Shown here one piece after another: positions 59,310 through 64,000 of a DNA stretch of 64,000 bases. The notes under the pieces were generated by a model. The model did no database searches and was not told the DNA's origin. It saw only the letters and a list, made by a program, of their open reading frames with translations. The DNA comes from Actinocatenispora sera (GTDB lineage Bacteria; Actinomycetota; Actinomycetes; Mycobacteriales; Micromonosporaceae). The stretch spans positions 5,884,426-5,948,425 of the forward strand of contig NZ_AP023354.1 in the NCBI RefSeq assembly GCF_018324685.1. Direction: 5' to 3'. Position numbers and translations under genes: made by a program. Numbering within the stretch: the first letter of the stretch is position 1; each line of letters starts with the position of its first letter.

Positions 59310-60376
59310 CGGGCTCGGCGTGCCGGTGCGGCGGACGAGGCGCGGACCACGAGCGCCACCGGGAGCGGCGGGGGTTGGTGCGGGCGCCGGCCGGCGCGCA
59401 GGTCGGTGGCGAGTTCGCTGGCCAGCCGGCCCTTGGCGACGAGGTCCTGCCGGACGGTGGTGAGCGGTGGATCGGCGGACGACGCGGTCGGGGTGTCGTC
59501 GAAGCCGACGACGGTGAGCTGCCCGGGCACGCGCAGGCCGAGGCGGCGCGCGGCGTCCAGCACGCCGGCGGCCAGCTCGTCGGACAGGCACAGTACGGCG
59601 GTGGGCGGCGCGGCGCCCGACAGCAGCGCGGCGGCGGTGTGCGCGGCGGCCGGTCGGGAGATGCCGGCCGCCGCCCAGACCGCGGGCGCGATCCCCGCCT
59701 CGGCGAGCACCTCGCGGTAGCCGGCGTGCCGTTCCCGGTCGACCCGGTACCGGCTGGTCAGCGCCTGCTCGGCGGGGACCGGGCCGGCGGCGGCGCCGGC
59801 CCGCAGCGGGGTACCGAGGATGGCGACGTGGCGGTGGCCCAGCTCGACCACGTGCCGGGCCGCGGCGGCCGCGCCGGCCCGGTCGTCGGTGCGCACCAGC
59901 GCGGCACCGCGGCGGGCCGGCCCGTCCAGCACGACCAGCGGTAGGCCGCGCTCGCGCACCACCCGCAGCACCGGCGCCCGGTCCGGCAGCGAGTACGCCA
60001 CCGCGCAGTCGACGTGCGCCTCGCGCAGCTGGGCCGCCGCGGCGTCGCCACCCGGTACCAGCAGCAGCGCGTCGCCGGCCGGCGCGACCGCGGTGGCGAG
60101 CGCGTCCAGGGTGATCGACAGTGCCGGGTCGGAGAACGCCGCGGAGACGCTCGCGTCCAGCAGGAACGCGAGCGCGCCGGCGCGCCGGGCGGCGAGGCTG
60201 CGCGCGACCGGGTGCGGTCCGGCGTAGCCGAGCCGGCGGGCGACCCGCAGGATCTCGCCGCGTAGCGCGGCGGACAGCTGGTCGGGCCGGTTGTACGCGT
60301 TGGACACGGTCGCCCGGCTCACCCCGGCGGCGGCGGCCACGTCGTCGAGCGTGGGGCGGCGCGGTGGCTCACTCAC
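59306..60376 (-). CDS. LacI-family transcriptional regulator
   Basis: The 356-residue protein has a LacI HTH (LDDVAAAAGVSRATVSNAYN), hinge YAGPHPVARSLAARRAG and an effector domain with AVLCLSDELAAGVLDAARRLG and VVGFDDTPTASSADPPLTTV. The start is GTG. It is divergent from the DegT/SDR operon across a perfect palindrome with central CG, its probable operator. The stop codon overlaps the end of the small repeat element. Confidence 0.93.
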   Translation of the reverse strand: MSEPPRRPTLDDVAAAAGVSRATVSNAYNRPDQLSAALRGEILRVARRLGYAGPHPVARSLAARRAGALAFLLDASVSAAFSDPALSITLDALATAVAPAGDALLLVPGGDAAAAQLREAHVDCAVAYSLPDRAPVLRVVRERGLPLVVLDGPARRGAALVRTDDRAGAAAAARHVVELGHRHVAILGTPLRAGAAAGPVPAEQALTSRYRVDRERHAGYREVLAEAGIAPAVWAAAGISRPAAAHTAAALLSGAAPPTAVLCLSDELAAGVLDAARRLGLRVPGQLTVVGFDDTPTASSADPPLTTVRQDLVAKGRLASELATDLRAGRRPHQPPPLPVALVVRASSAAPARRAR

Positions 60377-60428
60377 GCGGGCCAGCCTACGAGACGCGCC
60401 GGCCCCGTGCCGGGAATCCCTGGACGCT

Positions 60429-60444
60429 TCTGAAGCGCTTCAGA
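60429..60444. promoter_or_regulatory. LacI/GalR-type operator, 16-bp perfect palindrome
   Basis: TCTGAAGCGCTTCAGA is fully palindromic with central CG, the LacI-family hallmark. It lies in the 106-bp gap between the LacI gene and the DegT-type aminotransferase gene, 39 bp before the latter's start. Confidence 0.8.
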
Positions 60445-60482
60445 TACGATCGCCTTGCCCGCACACGCCAAGGGGGTGCCCG

Positions 60483-61724
60483 ATGAGCTTCACCGTTCCG
60501 TACAGCGGGGTGTCCAACAAGCTCGGCGAGGCCGAGATCGCCGCGGTCGTCGACGCGCTGCGGTCCGACACGCTGGCCATGGGTCCGCGCGGCGCGCAGT
60601 TCGAGCGCCGGTTCGCCGACCGGATCGGCGCCAAGCACGTGCAGGCCACCAGTTCGTGCACCACCGCGCTGTTCCTCGCCGCGCAGCTGCTCGGGCTCGG
60701 CCCCGGCGACGAGGTGATCACCACCCCGCAGACGTTCTGGGTCACCACCTGGCCGCTGCAGGCGCGCGGCTGCGACATCCGGTTCGCCGACATCGACCCG
60801 AACAGCCTCACCCTGGACCCCGCCACCATCGAGCCGCTGATCACCGAGCGCACCCGGTCGATCTGGGTGGTGCACCACGGCGGCCAGGCCACCGACATGG
60901 ACCCGATCATGGCCCTCGCCGACCGGTACGGGCTGAGCGTGGTGGAGGACTGCGCGCACGTGCCGGGCGGCACCTACCGCGGGCGGGCGCTCGGCACCAT
61001 CGGCGACCTGGGTTGCTTCAGCTTCCACTCGCTGAAGAACATGACCACCGGCGAGGGCGGCGCGCTGGTGACCGACAACGACCGGTACGCGGAGATGGCC
61101 CGGGCGCTGGGCACCATCCACACCTGGGGCGACACCGTGCCGCGCCGCGAGGAGCGCATCGGGCCGTACGCGCGGCCGGCGTACTACCGGGACGCGCACG
61201 TGCGCTCCTCGTACACGGTGGACTACCGGGACGGGCGCTACCTGGTCGGCAACAACTACCGAATGAGCGAGCTGTCCGCGGCGCTGGGCATCGCGCAGCT
61301 GGGGCGGCTCGACGAGCTGAACGACCGGCGACGCGAGATCGCCGCCCGGCTCGACGACGGGCTGCGCGACGTGCCCGGGATCGGCCTGCAGGTCGAGCAG
61401 CCGTACGCGCACCACATCTACCACCTGTACACGCTCTTCTACGATCCGGCGGTGATCGGCGCGCCGAAGGACGACTTCCTGCGCCACCTGCAGGAGGTGG
61501 AGGGCATCGAGATCGTCCTGCGGTACTTCCCGATCCACCTGCTGCCGGAGTTCCGCGCCGCCGGCCACTCCTACGGCGAGTGCCCGGTCGCCGAGCGCAC
61601 CTACTTCGAGCACCAGGTGCAGCTGCCGATCTACCCGCACCTGACCGAAGCGCAGATCGACCACATGATCGGCGCGGTACGCCGCGGCGTCGCGGCGCTG
61701 TCCAGCGAACGGAGCCCGCGATGA
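60483..61724 (+). CDS. DegT/DnrJ/EryC1/StrS-family PLP aminotransferase
   Basis: The 413-residue enzyme has ATSSCTTALFLAAQLLGLGPG, DEVITTPQTFWVTTWP, VVEDCAHVPGGTYRG with the PLP Asp, and SFHSLKNMTTGEGG with PLP lysine K185. The family makes amino sugars or aminocyclitols, and some members act as dehydratases. An insert at about 215-260 (HTWGDTVPRREERIGPYARP) is longer than usual. It is coupled to an SDR gene by ATGA overlap and controlled by a LacI regulator, which suggests catabolic or inducible use. Substrate unknown. Confidence 0.9.
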   Translation: MSFTVPYSGVSNKLGEAEIAAVVDALRSDTLAMGPRGAQFERRFADRIGAKHVQATSSCTTALFLAAQLLGLGPGDEVITTPQTFWVTTWPLQARGCDIRFADIDPNSLTLDPATIEPLITERTRSIWVVHHGGQATDMDPIMALADRYGLSVVEDCAHVPGGTYRGRALGTIGDLGCFSFHSLKNMTTGEGGALVTDNDRYAEMARALGTIHTWGDTVPRREERIGPYARPAYYRDAHVRSSYTVDYRDGRYLVGNNYRMSELSAALGIAQLGRLDELNDRRREIAARLDDGLRDVPGIGLQVEQPYAHHIYHLYTLFYDPAVIGAPKDDFLRHLQEVEGIEIVLRYFPIHLLPEFRAAGHSYGECPVAERTYFEHQVQLPIYPHLTEAQIDHMIGAVRRGVAALSSERSPR

Positions 61725-62467
61725 CCGAGCAGAACAGGGTGGCGCTGGTGACCGGGGCGTCCCGCGGCCTCGGCGCCGCGATCGCGACCGCGCTCGCCGC
61801 GGAGGGTCGTGCGGTGGCGGTCAACTACGCGCACGACACCGCCGCGGCCGACGTGGTGGTCGCCGGCATCGAGGCCGCCGGCGGCCGGGCGGCGGCGTTC
61901 CGCGCCGACGTGACCGACGCGGCCGAGGTGGCGCGGCTGCACCGGGAGGTCGTCGCCGAGCTCGGCGAGGTGGACGTGCTGGTGGCCAACGCGACCGGGC
62001 CGCAGCCGGAGATCGGGGTCGAGTCGTTGACGGTCGACGACCTGCTGGCGCAGCTGCGGTTCTTCGCGGTCAGCCCGCTGCTGCTGGCCCAGCAGGTACT
62101 ACCGGGCATGCGCCGGCGCCGCTGGGGCCGCATCGTGCAGATCGGTTCGGAGGTGTTCGAGCTCGGCACGCCCGGTTCCAGCGCGTACGTGGCGGCCAAG
62201 GGCGCGCAGCTGGGCCTGACCCGGTCCTGGGCGCGCGAGCTCGGCGGCACCGGCATCACGGTGAACCTGGTCGCGCCGGGCTTCATCCCCACCGAACGGC
62301 ACGTCGACGTGGCCGACGCCGAGCGGGACCGGTACGCCCGGGGTGTACCGCTGGGCCGGTTCGGCACCCCCGGTGACGTCGCTGCGGCGGTGGCGTACCT
62401 GGCCTCGGACCGGGCCGGATACCTGACCGGGCAACGCATCGCGGTCAACGGCGGGAACACCCTCTGA
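61721..62467 (+). CDS. Short-chain dehydrogenase/reductase (SDR)
   Basis: The 248-residue SDR has the cofactor motif VTGASRGLGAAI, NATGP in place of the usual NNAG, the S-Y-K site (QIGSEVFELGTPGSSAYVAAKG) and a C-terminal YLTGQRIAVNGGNTL. The ATG overlaps the aminotransferase stop. Paired with an aminotransferase it could interconvert a keto and a hydroxy group on the same ring or sugar. Confidence 0.93.
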   Translation: MTEQNRVALVTGASRGLGAAIATALAAEGRAVAVNYAHDTAAADVVVAGIEAAGGRAAAFRADVTDAAEVARLHREVVAELGEVDVLVANATGPQPEIGVESLTVDDLLAQLRFFAVSPLLLAQQVLPGMRRRRWGRIVQIGSEVFELGTPGSSAYVAAKGAQLGLTRSWARELGGTGITVNLVAPGFIPTERHVDVADAERDRYARGVPLGRFGTPGDVAAAVAYLASDRAGYLTGQRIAVNGGNTL

Positions 62468-62595
62468 GCCACTTCGGGCACGCCCCAGCGTCCTCGGGCC
62501 GGCGTACCGGGCCGGCGAGGTGGGTCGCCCGGTCGGCGTTGCCGGGCGAGCTCCGGTCTGGTGCTGACACCTCGGCGCGGCTGCTGCGCCTGCCG

Positions 62596-62808
62596 TCAGG
62601 GGGCCGGCGCCCAGGCGCAGCGACAGGCGACCTCGACGCAGTCGACCACGAGCAGGTGCTCGGCCGCTCCCCCGGTACAGGCGGCATCGGCCAGGCACTC
62701 CTGGCTGCCGTCCGGGTGGCGGACCAGCGTGCCGTGACAGTGCCGCCAGCCTCGCTCGCAGTCGGCGCAGCGCCCGGCGCGCGCCACCCGGGCGGCGCGC
62801 GCGGTCAC
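62596..62808 (-). CDS. Cys-rich small protein overlapping ku
   Basis: The 70-residue product starts at a GTG overlapping the Ku stop (GTGA). It has eight Cys in a pattern RCADCERGWRHC, then ECLADAACTGG and VDCVEVACRCAW, plus His residues, suggesting zinc binding or disulfides. Translational coupling to Ku makes a real gene likely. No family is recalled. Confidence 0.65.
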   Translation of the reverse strand: MTARAARVARAGRCADCERGWRHCHGTLVRHPDGSQECLADAACTGGAAEHLLVVDCVEVACRCAWAPAP

Positions 62809-63890
62809 GACGCCCTCCGGCGCGCCTTGCCGACCGTGGCGATCAGCTCGTCACGGCGCATCGTGGAGCGGCCGGGCACGTCCAGCTCGCGCGCCAGCTT
62901 GCGCAGCTCACCGGTGTTGAGATCGGACAGGGCGCCGTCGCCGCCCCGCCGGGATGCACCGGAGCCACCGCGCGAACGGCTCGATCCGCCGCGGCCGGAG
63001 CCGCGCCCGCCCGACCTCGTGCCGCCGGAACCCCTGCCGCCGGAGCGCTTTCCGCCGGAAGGCTGTCCGCCGGAGCGCTTGCTGCCGGACCGCTTGCTGC
63101 CGGCGCCCTTGCCGCTGGAGCGTTCGACGCTCGCGCGCAGTGCGGACATCAGGTCGACCACCTTGGTGTCCTCCGGCGGCTCGGACTCGCCGACCACCTC
63201 GGACCCGGACCGCTTGGCCTCGACGAGCTCGTCCACCCGCTCCCGGTACGTGTCGTGGTACCGGGACGGGTCCCAGTCATCGGCCATCGCCTCGATCAGG
63301 TCCTCGGCCATCCGCAGCTGCTTGCCGTCGACGTCGTCGGGATCGGGCAGGTCGCCGACCGTCTTCCCGGCGTCGCGCACCTCGTCGTCGAAGTACAGCG
63401 TGGACAGCGTCAGGACCGGCCCGGCCGGCCGCACCAGCGCCAGGTATTCCTTGCTGCGCAGCACGAACGTACCGACCGCCACGCGCCGCTGTTCGGCCAG
63501 CGCGGCAAGCAGCAGCCCGTACACCTTCTGGTCGTCCTCCCGCCGCGGGCCGAGATAGTACGACTTCTGGTAGAGCACCGGGTCGATCTCGTCCTCGGCG
63601 ACGAACTCGGAGATCTCCAGCGAGCGCGACCGGCCCGGCGCCACCGACTCCAGCTCGTCCGGCTCGAACAGCACGTACTCGTTCTTGTCGACCTCGGCAC
63701 CGCGGACGATGTCGTCGTAGTCGACCTCGTCACCGGTGCGCTCGTTCACCCGGCGGTACCGGATCCGGTCGCTCGTGCCGCGCTGGAACTGGTTGAAGTG
63801 CGGGCTGCGATCCTGGGTCGCCGAGTACAGCGAGACGGAGACGTTCACCAGCCCGAAAGACAGCGTGCCGGACCAGATCGGCCGTGCCAT
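62805..63890 (-). CDS. ku: Ku protein, non-homologous end joining
   Basis: The 361-residue protein has the bacterial Ku core: MARPIWSGTLSFGLVNVSVS at the start, RIRYRRVNERTGDEVDYDDI, FEPDELESVAPGRSRSLEI and YFDDEVRD. Ku homodimers thread onto DNA ends and recruit ligase LigD. Residues about 258-320 are a Gly/Ser/Arg/Lys repeat region (units like SGGKRSGG), and the C-terminus (LRKLARELDVPGRSTMRRDEL) looks like a Rho-N/SAP DNA-binding motif. The extended basic tail is typical of actinomycete Ku and is expected to aid DNA binding. Confidence 0.96.
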   Translation of the reverse strand: MARPIWSGTLSFGLVNVSVSLYSATQDRSPHFNQFQRGTSDRIRYRRVNERTGDEVDYDDIVRGAEVDKNEYVLFEPDELESVAPGRSRSLEISEFVAEDEIDPVLYQKSYYLGPRREDDQKVYGLLLAALAEQRRVAVGTFVLRSKEYLALVRPAGPVLTLSTLYFDDEVRDAGKTVGDLPDPDDVDGKQLRMAEDLIEAMADDWDPSRYHDTYRERVDELVEAKRSGSEVVGESEPPEDTKVVDLMSALRASVERSSGKGAGSKRSGSKRSGGQPSGGKRSGGRGSGGTRSGGRGSGRGGSSRSRGGSGASRRGGDGALSDLNTGELRKLARELDVPGRSTMRRDELIATVGKARRRAS

Positions 63891-63953
63891 CGCGGTCCCC
63901 CCTTCCGGGCCGCCGCGGCGCGTGCGGCGGGCCCGCCTTCCTCGCCGGTGCGC

Positions 63954-64000
63954 TCAGGCCCGGCCCAACGCCTTCGCCAGCTCCTTCTTGTTCATGGTGG
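63954..64000 (-). CDS. C-terminal end of an unidentified protein (cut by window edge)
   Basis: The frame open to the right edge ends TMNKKELAKALGRA before a TGA at 63954. A short peptide from the ATG at 63994 alone would be only 13 residues, so this is more likely the tail of a longer gene. The ending resembles the Rho-N/SAP-type motif at the Ku C-terminus (STMRRDEL), suggesting a small DNA-binding protein near ku. Only the tail can be seen. Confidence 0.4.
   Translation of the reverse strand, partial: TMNKKELAKALGRA

Noticed and set aside
1..64000. tRNA, rRNA or riboswitch genes
   Set aside because: No cloverleaf with T-loop GGTTCGAAT-like sequence plus CCA-stem, no rRNA-like segment and no recognisable riboswitch core were seen by eye; a covariance-model scan would settle this.

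Overview
The window is 64 kb of very GC-rich DNA (GC-ending codons almost everywhere, many GTG starts, frequent 4-bp ATGA/GTGA overlaps, Tat-type lipoproteins, DUF397/DUF5753 pairs, Ku, DUF574 methyltransferases). It suggests the chromosome of a filamentous actinomycete, most likely of the Micromonosporaceae type. No rRNA, tRNA, phage structural genes, CRISPR array or complete IS was seen. Content is mostly accessory: regulators, sugar uptake, stress enzymes and membrane proteins.

Layout. 0-6.5 kb: end of a TioE-like tandem MerR regulator, a divergent AhpD-like gene and ECF41 sigma factor sharing a striking inverted repeat, two GNATs, an APC permease and a GOLPH3-like (GPP34) protein. 6.9-13.7 kb: a TTA-containing DUF5753/DUF397 pair, a TTA-containing SigE-type ECF sigma factor with an overlapping membrane propeller-like gene, a Tat-exported DUF4185 protein, and a PrsW-type protease with an overlapping membrane-anchored partner. 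13.7-15.6 kb: VOC protein plus macrolide-type glycosyltransferase, divergent from a MerR regulator across a perfect operator dyad. 15.7-22 kb: sugar ABC importer (no ATPase), GH2 enzyme and LacI regulator with matching operators. 22-25.5 kb: APC permease and MMPL exporter.

25.7-30.8 kb holds the most unusual unit: a membrane PAS-GGDEF-EAL protein followed closely by an orphan alpha-oxoamine synthase and an overlapping SAM-dependent methyltransferase. Both enzyme genes are spaced as one operon, suggesting a small-molecule pathway tied to cyclic-di-GMP. Remnants of a small inverted-repeat element follow. 31-39.3 kb: alpha/beta hydrolase and MarR with twin operators, zinc alcohol dehydrogenase, amidohydrolase, universal stress protein, membrane-anchored VOC protein, Acg-type flavoprotein, and an MFS exporter.

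39.5-46.5 kb: a beta-xyloside-type locus (two permeases, binding protein, divergent GH3, LacI regulator) with two CCGAAA-N-TTTCGG operators. The MFS gene, the first permease and the GH3 gene each appear to lack a single base, so assembly error and real decay must both be considered. 46.5-53.5 kb: two DUF574 methyltransferase paralogues flank a propeller protein, a small patch of less GC-biased DNA (small GntR regulator, 26-residue membrane peptide, 81-residue orphan), a GH25-like hydrolase and a sirtuin. 53.6-58.1 kb: a five-gene overlapping DUF4129/MoxR/DUF58 membrane operon, with a 27-bp tandem repeat inside the DUF58 gene. 58-64 kb: nucleotidyltransferase, a second small inverted-repeat element, LacI regulator divergent from a DegT aminotransferase/SDR operon across a perfect palindrome, then Ku with an overlapping Cys-rich small gene.
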